A stretch of DNA of 9,456 nt from Erythrobacter sp. (GTDB taxonomy: Bacteria > Pseudomonadota > Alphaproteobacteria > Sphingomonadales > Sphingomonadaceae). The notes below the pieces were generated by a model. It saw nothing but the letters and a program-made list of their open reading frames with translations. It did no database searches and was not told the origin of the DNA. The DNA lies in NCBI GenBank assembly GCA_030731635.1, contig JANQTR010000150.1:1-9456 (forward strand), written 5' to 3'. The position numbers were made by a program, and so were the translations under genes. This document shows, in pieces, positions 1 through 6,332 of this stretch. The stretch's first letter is position 1. The number at the start of each line of letters is the position of its first letter.

Positions 1-239
1 CACCAATGGTTCAAGGCCGCAGACCCGCCCGCGCCCATGGAAATCGCGAGGATTGCGGTAAAACCCAGCACCGGATGGATGTGGCCGGGCGCGGCCAGCA
101 CGCCGCAGATCGCGGTGAAGATCACCAGCGTCATGACCCGCGGTTTGGTCAGCGTGAAGAAATCACGCCATTCCGCCGGCAGCATCGCAGCAGGTGCAGC
201 GGTGCCCGTGGGGATCGTCTGTGGCGTGGCAGTGTCCAT
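1..239 (-). CDS. ctaB: Heme O synthase (protoheme IX farnesyltransferase), N-terminal part only
   Basis: Adds a farnesyl group to protoheme IX to make heme O, the precursor of the heme A used by the aa3 oxidase encoded just upstream. It is an inner-membrane enzyme of the UbiA prenyltransferase family. Only the first 79 codons lie in the window; the rest is beyond the left edge. Visible marks are a polar Thr/Pro/Ala-rich leader (residues 2-22), then the family segment LTKPRVMTLVIFTAICG (residues 30-46) that begins the first membrane helix, and MGAGGSAALNHW (68-79), which matches the small-residue-rich stretch before the first Asp-rich motif. The ATG at 239 gives a normal N-terminus but has only a weak ribosome binding site. 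The frame stays open upstream without a good start codon. It follows ctaD by 107 bp on the same strand, as in many alphaproteobacteria, so co-transcription is likely. Confidence 0.93.
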   Translation of the reverse strand, partial: MDTATPQTIPTGTAAPAAMLPAEWRDFFTLTKPRVMTLVIFTAICGVLAAPGHIHPVLGFTAILAISMGAGGSAALNHW

Positions 240-346
240 AATCTTTACGGTCTCATTGGCGAAGAGCGCGGCATTGCCGCCGCGCCCTCCCCTTGGTTCT
301 TTGCGGTCAGTGCAGCGAGAAATGCAATCCCGCTGCCTGCCCGTGA
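240..346 (-). other. ctaD-ctaB spacer with a small hairpin and a 9-codon mini-ORF
   Basis: This 107-bp gap separates ctaD from ctaB. On the minus strand it holds a purine-rich AGGGGAGGG stretch (about 283-294), then a perfect 5-bp inverted repeat GCGGC/GCCGC (268-280) with an ATG across its loop. That ATG opens a 9-codon reading frame ending in TAA 5 bases before the ctaB ATG. No T-run follows the hairpin in either direction, so it does not look like an intrinsic terminator. The mini-ORF may couple translation into ctaB, whose own Shine-Dalgarno is poor, but it may equally be chance in GC-rich DNA. Confidence 0.3.
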
Positions 347-2053
347 TCAGGCCGTCGCGGGACGGTGATCGTGGTAGTCATGCGCGTCGGTGATCACCGG
401 CAGGGTTTCAAACTGGTGATACGGCGGCGGGCTCGGCAGGGTCCACTCAAGCGTCGTTGCGCCTTCGCCCCACGGATTGGCCCCAGCCTTGCGTCCTGCC
501 ACCAGCGCATAGCCGATGTTGACGAAGAAGAAGACCATCGATCCGGCCATGATGTAATAGCCATAGGTGCTGACTTCGTGCCAGAACTGGAACGCCTGCG
601 GATAATCGGGATAGCGACGCGGCATCCCCTGCATCCCGAGGAAATGCTGCGGGAAGAAGATCACGTTCACGCCGACAAAGAACGTCCAGAAATGCAGGTG
701 ACTCAGAAACTCCGAGTGCATCCGGCCGCTCATCTTCGGGAACCAGTAGTAGAAGCCCGCGAACAGCGAGAACACAGCGCCCATCGACAGCACGTAGTGG
801 AAGTGTGCCACCACATAGTAGGTGTCATGCAGGTTATCGTCGATCCCGCCATTGGCCAGCACCACACCGGTCACACCGCCAACGGTGAACAGAAAGATGA
901 AGCCCATTGCCCACACCATCGGGGATTTGAAGCTGATGCTGCCGCCCCACATAGTTGCGATCCAGCTGAAGATCTTCACACCCGTTGGCACCGCGATCAC
1001 CATTGTGGCTGCGGTGAAATACATCTTGGTGTTCACGTCGAGACCCACGGTATACATGTGGTGCGCCCAGACGATGAAGCCGACCACGCCAATGGCAACC
1101 ATCGCATATGCCATACCAAGATAGCCGAACACCGGCTTCTTCGAGAATGTCGCCACGATCTGGCTGATCATGCCGAAGCCGGGCAGGATCATGATGTAGA
1201 CTTCCGGGTGGCCAAAGAACCAGAACAGGTGCTGATACAACACCGGATCACCGCCGCCGGCCGGATCAAAGAAGGTCGTGCCGAAGTTGCGATCGGTCAG
1301 CAGCATGGTGATTGCCGCAGCCAGCACAGGCAGCGCCAGCAGCAGAAGGAAGGCGGTGACCAGCACCGACCACACGAACAGCGGCATTTTGTGCAGGGTC
1401 ATCCCTGGCGCACGCATGTTGAAGATGGTGGTGATGAAGTTGGTCGCACCCAAGATCGAACCTGCGCCCGCCAAGTGCAGCGAAAAAATCGCGAAGTCGA
1501 CCGCCGGACCGACCGAGCCACTTGTGGAAAGCGGAGCATAGACCGTCCAGCCGGTGCCCGCGCCGGGGCCGGAACCACCGGGGACGAACAGGGAAAACAG
1601 CAGACTGAAGAAGCCAGCCACGGTCAGCCAGAACGACACGTTGTTCATGCGCGGAAATGCCATGTCCGGCGCACCAATCATCAGCGGCACGAACCAGTTG
1701 CCGAAACCGCCGATCATCGCGGGCATCACCATGAAAAACACCATGATCAACCCGTGCGCGGTGATGAACACGTTCCACATGTGCAGAGCGGTATTGATAT
1801 CATCAGCGCCGCCCATCAACTGCGCCCACCATCCCAGATACTGGATGCCGGGCTCTGCCAGTTCGACCCGCATGATGCCCGAAATCGCACCGCCCACGAT
1901 CCCCGCGATGATCGCGAAGATCAGGTACATCGTGCCGATGTCCTTGTGATTGGTCGACATGAACCAGCGGGCGAAAAAGCCCGGCTTATGGTCGGCATGA
2001 TCATGCGCGTCATGCGCGTCATGGATGTCGAAGCCTTCTGCGGTGGTTGCCAT
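347..2053 (-). CDS. ctaD: Cytochrome c oxidase subunit I (aa3 type)
   Basis: Catalytic subunit of the heme-copper terminal oxidase. It reduces O2 to water and pumps protons across the inner membrane. At 568 residues it has the usual length, with twelve hydrophobic segments expected. Ligands can be placed by motif: H100 (FITAHG) and H419 for heme a, H417 (VVAHFHY) for heme a3, and H282, H331 and H332 for CuB (GHPEVY, WAHHMY), with the cross-linking Tyr286. Proton-path residues are present: D130 (D channel), E284 (GHPEVY, marking an A1-type oxidase) and K360 (PTGVKIFSW, K channel). Both tails are rich in His and Asp: residues 11-22 and 557-563. The ATG at 2053 has only a weak GAGAG/GAAG ribosome binding site. 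It lies 37 bp after coxB, with ctaB downstream, so this is a typical cox operon. Identity is certain from motifs and near full-length family appearance. Confidence 0.98.
   Translation of the reverse strand: MATTAEGFDIHDAHDAHDHADHKPGFFARWFMSTNHKDIGTMYLIFAIIAGIVGGAISGIMRVELAEPGIQYLGWWAQLMGGADDINTALHMWNVFITAHGLIMVFFMVMPAMIGGFGNWFVPLMIGAPDMAFPRMNNVSFWLTVAGFFSLLFSLFVPGGSGPGAGTGWTVYAPLSTSGSVGPAVDFAIFSLHLAGAGSILGATNFITTIFNMRAPGMTLHKMPLFVWSVLVTAFLLLLALPVLAAAITMLLTDRNFGTTFFDPAGGGDPVLYQHLFWFFGHPEVYIMILPGFGMISQIVATFSKKPVFGYLGMAYAMVAIGVVGFIVWAHHMYTVGLDVNTKMYFTAATMVIAVPTGVKIFSWIATMWGGSISFKSPMVWAMGFIFLFTVGGVTGVVLANGGIDDNLHDTYYVVAHFHYVLSMGAVFSLFAGFYYWFPKMSGRMHSEFLSHLHFWTFFVGVNVIFFPQHFLGMQGMPRRYPDYPQAFQFWHEVSTYGYYIMAGSMVFFFVNIGYALVAGRKAGANPWGEGATTLEWTLPSPPPYHQFETLPVITDAHDYHDHRPATA
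2002..2023 (-). repeat. 9-bp tandem repeat encoding a His-Asp-Ala repeat in CtaD
   Basis: Two exact copies of CATGCGCGT (2002-2010 and 2011-2019) are followed by the first four bases of a third. Read on the minus strand inside ctaD they encode His-Asp-Ala units at residues 11-19, before the conserved core begins at about residue 24. The repeat is in frame and changes copy number in whole codons, so expansion or contraction would keep the gene intact. Confidence 0.8.
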
Positions 2054-2090
2054 CTTCAGATACTCTCGGATGTTATGCGTTCAAATGTCT

Positions 2091-3101
2091 TTAGCGAGCG
2101 GTCAGCGCGGCGACCTGATCGGCCGCGGGTGCTGCTTCTTCAGCGCCCGGCATCGTGCCGCCCTGCGATTTCACCCATTCGGCAAACTCGGCAGGTGGCA
2201 GCGCTTCGACCGCGATCGGCATATAGCCGTGGCGCGCACCGCACAGTTCGGAACACTGACCATAATACAGGCCCGGTTCGTTGATGGTCAGCAGCTTTTC
2301 ATTCAGCCGGCCCGGCACTGCATCCATCTTGAACCACAATGACGGCACCGCAAAGGCGTGGATCACGTCGGTTGCCGTGGTCTGGATCCGCAACGGCACG
2401 CCTGCGGGAACAACCATACGGTTATCCACCGCCAACTGCCCAGGTTCACCGCGCTTCAGCGCTTCTTCAGGCGAAAGCATGTTCGAGATCACCTCGATCT
2501 CGCCATGATCGGGATAGGTATAACCCCAATACCACTGATACCCGGTCGCCTTGATCGTCACCGCATCTTCGGGCGGCGTTTCATATTGCCGCGCCAGCAG
2601 CGTGATCGAAGGCACCGCGATCACCACCAGAATGATCACCGGAACAATCGTCCAGATCACTTCGATCATGGTGTTGTGGGTGGTCTTGGACGCCACCGGA
2701 TTGCGGGTGCGGTTAAAACGCATCACCACATATAGCAGCAGGCCCAGCACCAGCAGGCTGATCGCGGTGATTACCGGCATCAGGATGTCATTATGCATCC
2801 ACAGCGCGTACTTGCCGTTGTCAGAATACTGATCCTGGAAGGTAAGGCTCTTCATCGGATCATCCTGAAACGATGTCGGCATACCCTTGCCCTTGGTCGG
2901 GGCCATCGGGGTGTAAGAACCGCCCGTCGCGTTCGCAGCGTCGGTCACGGATTCAACCATAGCCGCATCGGGCGCGGCGACCTGTGCCGCAGCGGTTTCC
3001 ACTGCCGCAGGCGCATCCTGCGCGGTCGCGGTGATCGGCGCCAACAGCGCCAACCCAGCGGCCAGTGCCGCAAGAGTAGCCAATTTCATACGGGTATGCA
3101 T
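2091..3101 (-). CDS. ctaC (coxB): Cytochrome c oxidase subunit II precursor (CuA subunit)
   Basis: Accepts electrons from cytochrome c through the dinuclear CuA centre and passes them to subunit I. With the ATG at 3101 the product has 336 residues: a signal peptide (1-27, Ala/Leu core, likely cut after ATATA), an exported linker, two membrane helices (about 105-127 and 147-170) and a C-terminal periplasmic cupredoxin domain. The CuA ligands are H248 (TDVIHAF) and C283, E285, C287, H291 and M294 (QCSELCGARHGYM). The linker between signal peptide and first helix is about 75 residues, Ala-rich and low in complexity, longer than in many relatives. The start is uncertain: the frame is open up to 3251, with further ATGs at 3089, 3110, 3113 and 3146. 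I chose 3101 because it starts directly before the signal peptide; none has a strong Shine-Dalgarno. It is the first gene of the minus-strand cox operon and diverges from pyrE. Confidence 0.95.
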   Translation of the reverse strand: MHTRMKLATLAALAAGLALLAPITATAQDAPAAVETAAAQVAAPDAAMVESVTDAANATGGSYTPMAPTKGKGMPTSFQDDPMKSLTFQDQYSDNGKYALWMHNDILMPVITAISLLVLGLLLYVVMRFNRTRNPVASKTTHNTMIEVIWTIVPVIILVVIAVPSITLLARQYETPPEDAVTIKATGYQWYWGYTYPDHGEIEVISNMLSPEEALKRGEPGQLAVDNRMVVPAGVPLRIQTTATDVIHAFAVPSLWFKMDAVPGRLNEKLLTINEPGLYYGQCSELCGARHGYMPIAVEALPPAEFAEWVKSQGGTMPGAEEAAPAADQVAALTAR

Positions 3102-3336
3102 CTGACCCATCATCTGTGCCCAAGTGTTACTAGGTTTTGATCCCATACTGCAGTTCAGCGCGTCTCGAAACGAGGCACCAAAAAACAGCGTTCCGCTGAC
3201 TCCTATGCCAGCTTCGTCCTCGCCCTTAGCCCCGCTTGCCGAGGGCCTCAAGCGCTTCTAGGGAGAATTTTATGCAAGCCTCCATGTTTGCCGCGCAAGT
3301 CGGCGCTTTCCGTAATGTTTTCTGTGGAGTTCAGCC
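3102..3336. promoter_or_regulatory. Divergent control region between coxB and pyrE
   Basis: Both operons must start transcription from here, because coxB reads left and pyrE reads right. On the minus strand a possible sigma-70-type promoter is TTGCGC (3293-3298) and CATAAA (3269-3274) with an 18-bp spacer, a partial match to consensus. If it is used, coxB would have an untranslated leader of more than 150 bases. On the plus strand I see no convincing -35/-10 pair. No clear operator palindrome or riboswitch-like fold stands out by eye. The plus strand from 3261 holds a leader ORF described separately. Confidence 0.35.
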
Positions 3337-3340
3337 GTGA
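3272..3340 (+). CDS. Possible 22-codon leader peptide upstream of pyrE
   Basis: An ATG at 3272 is preceded by a good Shine-Dalgarno, GGGAG at 3261-3265, with 6 bases between. It opens a 22-codon frame, MQASMFAAQVG then AFRNVFCGVQP. Its TGA stop (3338-3340) overlaps the pyrE GTG start (3337-3339) in a GTGA arrangement, which usually means translational coupling. The leader holds a weak hairpin GCCG/CGGC (3290-3304) followed by T-rich DNA (3307-3320). In enterobacteria, pyrE and pyrBI are controlled by attenuation coupled to translation of an upstream ORF; that this leader works likewise is inference. The peptide resembles nothing I know, and a 22-codon ORF can arise by chance. The pyrE GTG also has its own GGAG at 3326-3329. 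Confidence 0.4.
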   Translation: MQASMFAAQVGAFRNVFCGVQP

Positions 3341-3918
3341 CTGAAGACCAAGTTCTGGCGGAGTTCCGCGCATCTGGTGCTTTGCTTGAAGGGCACTTCA
3401 AACTGTCTTCGGGCAGACATAGCGGTCACTACCTACAATGCGCCCGCGTGTTGATGAACCCGCAGCGCGCCGCACGGCTGGCCGAAGCGGTGGTGACTGG
3501 CATCCCGGCAGATGTGCGCGCAAAGATTGATGTCGTCGTCTCCCCGGCAATGGGCGGGATCATCATTGGCCACGAGGTTGGCCGCGCTTTAGGACTCGAC
3601 GCCATGTTCCTTGAGCGACCCGATGGCACCTTCCACCTGCGGCGCGGCTTTGCACTGACGCCCGGCGCGAAGGTGCTGATGGTCGAGGACGTCGTCACCA
3701 CCGGCCTTTCCAGCCGCGAAGCCATTGCCGCCGTGGCGCGCGAAGGGGCTGAAGTAATCGCCGAATGCGCAATCATCGACCGGTCTTGCGGTTCGGTCGA
3801 TCTCGGCGTGCCGTTCTACCCGCTGCTCGCCATTGATTTTCCGACCTTCGCACCCGATTCCATTCCCGAGGCGTTGGCACGTATCGAAGTGACCAAGCCC
3901 GGAAGCCGGAAAGAATGA
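3337..3918 (+). CDS. pyrE: Orotate phosphoribosyltransferase
   Basis: Cytoplasmic enzyme that joins orotate to PRPP to give orotidine monophosphate, the fifth step of pyrimidine synthesis. The 193-residue product has the family's early motif GHFKLSSGRHSGHYLQCARV (residues 19-38) and the PRPP-binding loop VLMVEDVVTTG (113-123), with E117, D118 and the T121/T122/G123 turn. VVSPAMGGIIIGHEVGRALG (about 68-87) is the usual core strand and helix. The start is GTG at 3337, supported by GGAG at 3326-3329 seven bases upstream. The TGA stop overlaps the pdxJ ATG (ATGA at 3915-3918), so the two are translationally coupled. It is the first full-size gene of the plus-strand row and may be regulated through the leader ORF before it. 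Confidence 0.96.
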   Translation: MTEDQVLAEFRASGALLEGHFKLSSGRHSGHYLQCARVLMNPQRAARLAEAVVTGIPADVRAKIDVVVSPAMGGIIIGHEVGRALGLDAMFLERPDGTFHLRRGFALTPGAKVLMVEDVVTTGLSSREAIAAVAREGAEVIAECAIIDRSCGSVDLGVPFYPLLAIDFPTFAPDSIPEALARIEVTKPGSRKE

Positions 3919-4670
3919 ACCAGACCCTCCACCCTCGTCCCTTGCGCCTTGGCGTCAACATTGATCACGTCGCCACCATCAGGAACGCGCGCGGCGGGGA
4001 TCATCCTGATCCGGTGCGTGCAGCTGAGATCGTGGCAGCCGTGGGCGGAGACGGGATCACTGCACACCTGCGCGAAGATCGTCGCCATATCCGGGACGAA
4101 GACCTGGCGCGGATTCAGGCGGCGACCAACCTGCCCCTGAACCTCGAAATGGCCGCCACGCCCGAAATGCTCGCCATCGCCCTGCGCCACAAGCCGCATG
4201 CCGCCTGCATCGTCCCGGAAAAGCGCGAAGAACGCACCACCGAAGGCGGGCTGGACGCGGCAGGGATGCACAACACCCTCGCCCCGATTGCCGAGGAATT
4301 GCGCGCCGCGGGCATCCGCGTCTCGCTGTTCATCGAGGCGGACGAGCGGCAATTGGATGCCGCGCTGCGCCTTGGCGCGCCAGTGGTCGAATTCCACACC
4401 GGCGAATATGCGCACGCCTTTGCTGATGGTGACGCTGCGCGGGTGGAGCGCGAACTGCGCCGCATCTCTGACATGGCTGCGCTGGCTGCGAAGAACGGGA
4501 TCGAAGCCCACGCAGGCCATGGGCTGACCTTTGAAAACGTCCAACCCATCGCCGCCATCCCGCAGATCGCGGAGCTCAACATCGGTCACTACCTGATCGG
4601 CGAGGCGGTATTCGTCGGCCTCGAAAACGCAATCCGGCGAATGCGCGAATTGATGGACGAAGTGCGCTGA
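3915..4670 (+). CDS. pdxJ: Pyridoxine 5'-phosphate synthase
   Basis: Condenses 3-amino-2-oxopropyl phosphate with 1-deoxyxylulose 5-phosphate to form pyridoxine 5'-phosphate, the ring-closing step of the DXP-dependent vitamin B6 pathway. It is a cytoplasmic TIM-barrel enzyme. The 251-residue product aligns by eye with E. coli PdxJ along its whole length: LGVNIDHVATIRNARGG (12-28), GITAHLREDRRHIRDEDL (47-64), LNLEMA (75-80), VPEKREERTTEGGLD (100-114), VEFHTGEYA (158-166), AGHGLTFENV (200-209) and ELNIGHYLIGEAV. Residues matching the E. coli active site are all kept: R26, H51, E78, E159 and H202. The ATG at 3915 overlaps the pyrE stop by four bases. The next gene begins two bases after its stop. 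Confidence 0.98.
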   Translation: MNQTLHPRPLRLGVNIDHVATIRNARGGDHPDPVRAAEIVAAVGGDGITAHLREDRRHIRDEDLARIQAATNLPLNLEMAATPEMLAIALRHKPHAACIVPEKREERTTEGGLDAAGMHNTLAPIAEELRAAGIRVSLFIEADERQLDAALRLGAPVVEFHTGEYAHAFADGDAARVERELRRISDMAALAAKNGIEAHAGHGLTFENVQPIAAIPQIAELNIGHYLIGEAVFVGLENAIRRMRELMDEVR

Positions 4671-4672
4671 GC

Positions 4673-4957
4673 GTGGCCGAACCTGACCTCCCCGCCCTGA
4701 CCGGCGAGCAGAAACGCTGGGCCTTTGGAGCGGCCGCGCTTTTCCTGCTGGCGATCGGATTTCTCGGCTTTGCGCTGAACACGCAGATTATGGTGGTGTT
4801 CGCCGTGGGCTGGGTCGCCTTGCAGATTTTCGGCTTCGTCGGCGCGCTCAAGATGGCCAAAGGTGATTTTGCCCACCCGCTGTTCAAAAGCCAAGTGATG
4901 CTCCACGTGATCGCGCTGGCGTTATTGCTGGCGGTGATTGCGAAGGCGGTTAAATGA
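4673..4957 (+). CDS. Small three-helix membrane protein of unknown function
   Basis: A 94-residue, very hydrophobic protein with a short polar N-terminus (MAEPDLPALTGEQKR) and three likely membrane helices at about residues 17-35, 39-58 and 75-92. A basic/polar loop (60-74, KMAKGDFAHPLFKSQ) joins helices two and three. I do not recognise the family and see no catalytic motif. The start is GTG at 4673, two bases after the pdxJ stop; there is no strong Shine-Dalgarno, so it probably depends on ribosomes leaving pdxJ. It lies between pdxJ and acpS, whose products are soluble enzymes, so position gives no clear hint of its role. Good codon-by-codon hydrophobic patterning and tight spacing support a real gene. 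Confidence 0.8.
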   Translation: MAEPDLPALTGEQKRWAFGAAALFLLAIGFLGFALNTQIMVVFAVGWVALQIFGFVGALKMAKGDFAHPLFKSQVMLHVIALALLLAVIAKAVK

Positions 4958-5033
4958 TTGCTCTGGTTGCCTTCTTTTGCAAACGGCGCGGGATCGCGGG
5001 TCAAGCCCGAGGCGACGGTTTGGGGGAACCATC
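4958..5033 (+). other. Gap with a possible REP-like palindrome before acpS
   Basis: A 76-bp gap that interrupts the otherwise tight spacing. It holds CGGGTCAAGCCCG, a 4-bp stem around TCAAG at about 4997-5010. This resembles the core of the GGGTCAAGCCC palindromes that I recall as common between genes in sphingomonads and some other alphaproteobacteria. The flanks do not form a long stem here, so it would be a decayed copy. The end of the gap carries the acpS ribosome binding site. I see no promoter. Confidence 0.3.
5022..5027 (+). promoter_or_regulatory. Ribosome binding site that sets the acpS start
   Basis: GGGGGA lies six bases before the GTG at 5034. The frame is open back to an ATG at 4938, but that start would be inside the upstream gene, would lack a Shine-Dalgarno and would add 32 residues unlike AcpS. 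The site therefore fixes the start at 5034. Confidence 0.75.
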
Positions 5034-5435
5034 GTGATCATCGGCCTCGGCTCAGACCTGTGCAACATCGAACGGATCGGCAATTCGCTCGCTCGTTATG
5101 GCGAACGGTTCGAAAACCGCGTTTTCACCGCCACCGAAATCGCCAAAGCTCGCCGCAGGCCCTTCACCATTGCCGGCACCTACGCCAAACGCTTCGCCGC
5201 GAAAGAGGCGTTCAGCAAGGCGGTCGGCACCGGATTCAAGCGCGGCGTGTTCATGAAGGACATCGGCGTGGTCAACGCTCCCTCGGGCGCGCCAACGCTG
5301 GCGCTGACGGGCGGCGCGGCTTTGCGGCTTGAAGAAATGATCCCGGCAGGCCATGAGGCGCGCATTCACCTCACCCTCACCGACGATCACCCATGGGCGC
5401 AGGCCTTTGTGATCATCGAAGCCATCCCTATCTGA
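5034..5435 (+). CDS. acpS: Holo-[acyl-carrier-protein] synthase
   Basis: Moves the 4'-phosphopantetheine arm from coenzyme A to a serine of acyl carrier protein, which activates it for fatty acid synthesis. The 133-residue product is of normal AcpS size. The N-terminal motif MIIGLGSDLCNIERI (1-15) supplies the metal-binding D8, and RFAAKEAFSKAVGTG (53-67) supplies E58; VFTATEIAKA (30-39) is the usual helix start. The C-terminus ends with the family's strand HLTLTDDHPWAQAFVIIE. The start is GTG at 5034 with a strong GGGGGA site. lepB begins 14 bases after its stop; acpS-lepB is a common alphaproteobacterial pair, which supports one transcript. Confidence 0.97.
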   Translation: MIIGLGSDLCNIERIGNSLARYGERFENRVFTATEIAKARRRPFTIAGTYAKRFAAKEAFSKAVGTGFKRGVFMKDIGVVNAPSGAPTLALTGGAALRLEEMIPAGHEARIHLTLTDDHPWAQAFVIIEAIPI

Positions 5436-5449
5436 TCGGCCCCCCTTGC

Positions 5450-6313
5450 ATGGCAACCATCGAAACCCCGCAAACCGAAGAAAAGGTCAACTGGCTCGCG
5501 GAAATCCGCGGCCTTGCGATCATGCTGATGGCGGTGCTCGCCTTCCACAGCCTGGTGGCAAAGCCGTTCTACATCCCTTCGACATCCATGATGCCAAACC
5601 TGTGGGTGGGTGACCGGCTGGTGGTGAGCAAATATCCCTATGGCTGGTCGTGGGCGTCGGCGAGCTTCCACCTGCTGCCACGCAGCGATTGGCGCGTTTG
5701 GCCAGCGACGCCCGAGTATGGCGATATCGTGATCCCGGTGCACCCTTTGCGCGATGAGGATTACATCAAGCGCGTGGTCGCCCTGCCCGGTGATACCATC
5801 GAAGTGCGTGATGGGCATATCATCCTCAATGGAACCCAGATCAAGCGTGAGGTGGTTCCCGCCGTGCGCCTGCCGTTCGAACCGGAATTGATGTGCAAGG
5901 ACGGGCCATGCCTCGCCTCGTTCGAGCAGTTCCGCGAAACTGGCCCCGACGGCAGCGACTATTTCGCCCCGCCGACCTGGCGCGAAACGCTGCCCAATGG
6001 CGCGACCTATCTCACGATCGATTACCGCGATCAGGATCTCGACAATTACGGGCCCTATACTGTCCCTGAAGACAACGTGTTCGTGATGGGCGACAACCGC
6101 GACCAATCGGCTGACAGCCGCGCGGCGGCCATCGAAAACGGATTGGGTGATGGGGTCCCGCTCGCCAATATTGGTGGGCGCGCGGAATTCATCACGTTCA
6201 GCCTTGATGGGTCGACCACCTGGAACCCGGTCAGCTGGTTCACCAGCCTGCGCGGCGACCGGGCATGGCGCACGCTGCGCCCACCGCTGGCCGAAGGGGC
6301 AGCGGCGAAGTAA
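5450..6313 (+). CDS. lepB: Signal peptidase I
   Basis: Inner-membrane serine protease that removes signal peptides from exported proteins; the CoxB precursor of this window could be a substrate. The 287-residue product has one N-terminal membrane segment (about 20-36), then box B IPSTSMMPNLWVGDRLVVSK with nucleophile Ser46, box D DYIKRVVALPGDTIEV with general base Lys107, and box E MGDNRDQSADSR (213-224). IPSTSM replaces the more usual IPSGSM but keeps the serine. Cys149 and Cys154 (CKDGPC) sit in the periplasmic part and could form a disulfide, as a Cys pair does in E. coli LepB. The ATG at 5450 is chosen because the protein begins normally there; an in-frame ATG at 5393 lies inside acpS. 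No Shine-Dalgarno is visible, so coupling to acpS is likely. The next gene is not rnc, which often follows lepB in this group. Confidence 0.96.
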   Translation: MATIETPQTEEKVNWLAEIRGLAIMLMAVLAFHSLVAKPFYIPSTSMMPNLWVGDRLVVSKYPYGWSWASASFHLLPRSDWRVWPATPEYGDIVIPVHPLRDEDYIKRVVALPGDTIEVRDGHIILNGTQIKREVVPAVRLPFEPELMCKDGPCLASFEQFRETGPDGSDYFAPPTWRETLPNGATYLTIDYRDQDLDNYGPYTVPEDNVFVMGDNRDQSADSRAAAIENGLGDGVPLANIGGRAEFITFSLDGSTTWNPVSWFTSLRGDRAWRTLRPPLAEGAAAK

Positions 6314-6332
6314 CCTAAGGCAACGCACAGAT

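Noticed and set aside
268..280. Hairpin GCGGC/GCCGC as a terminator between ctaD and ctaB
   Set aside because: Stem of only five pairs and no T-run on either side; the two genes are expected to be co-transcribed.
365..2284. Plus-strand open frame of 639 codons opposite ctaD and the end of coxB
   Set aside because: Composition is His/Arg/Asp-rich without domain structure, and it mirrors a certain gene. Long antisense frames are expected in GC-rich genes with strong third-position bias.
3816..4589. Minus-strand open frame of 257 codons opposite pdxJ
   Set aside because: Shadow of a clearly conserved gene; no recognisable motif, and starts and ends within other genes.
4938..5033. Upstream extension of acpS from ATG 4938
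   Set aside because: Adds 32 residues unlike AcpS, overlaps the upstream gene, and has no ribosome site; GTG 5034 has a strong one and gives the canonical N-terminus.
6147..6332. Upstream extension of the DUF3089 gene from 6147
   Set aside because: Lies inside lepB in another frame, and the ATG at 6333 begins a normal membrane-anchor sequence.
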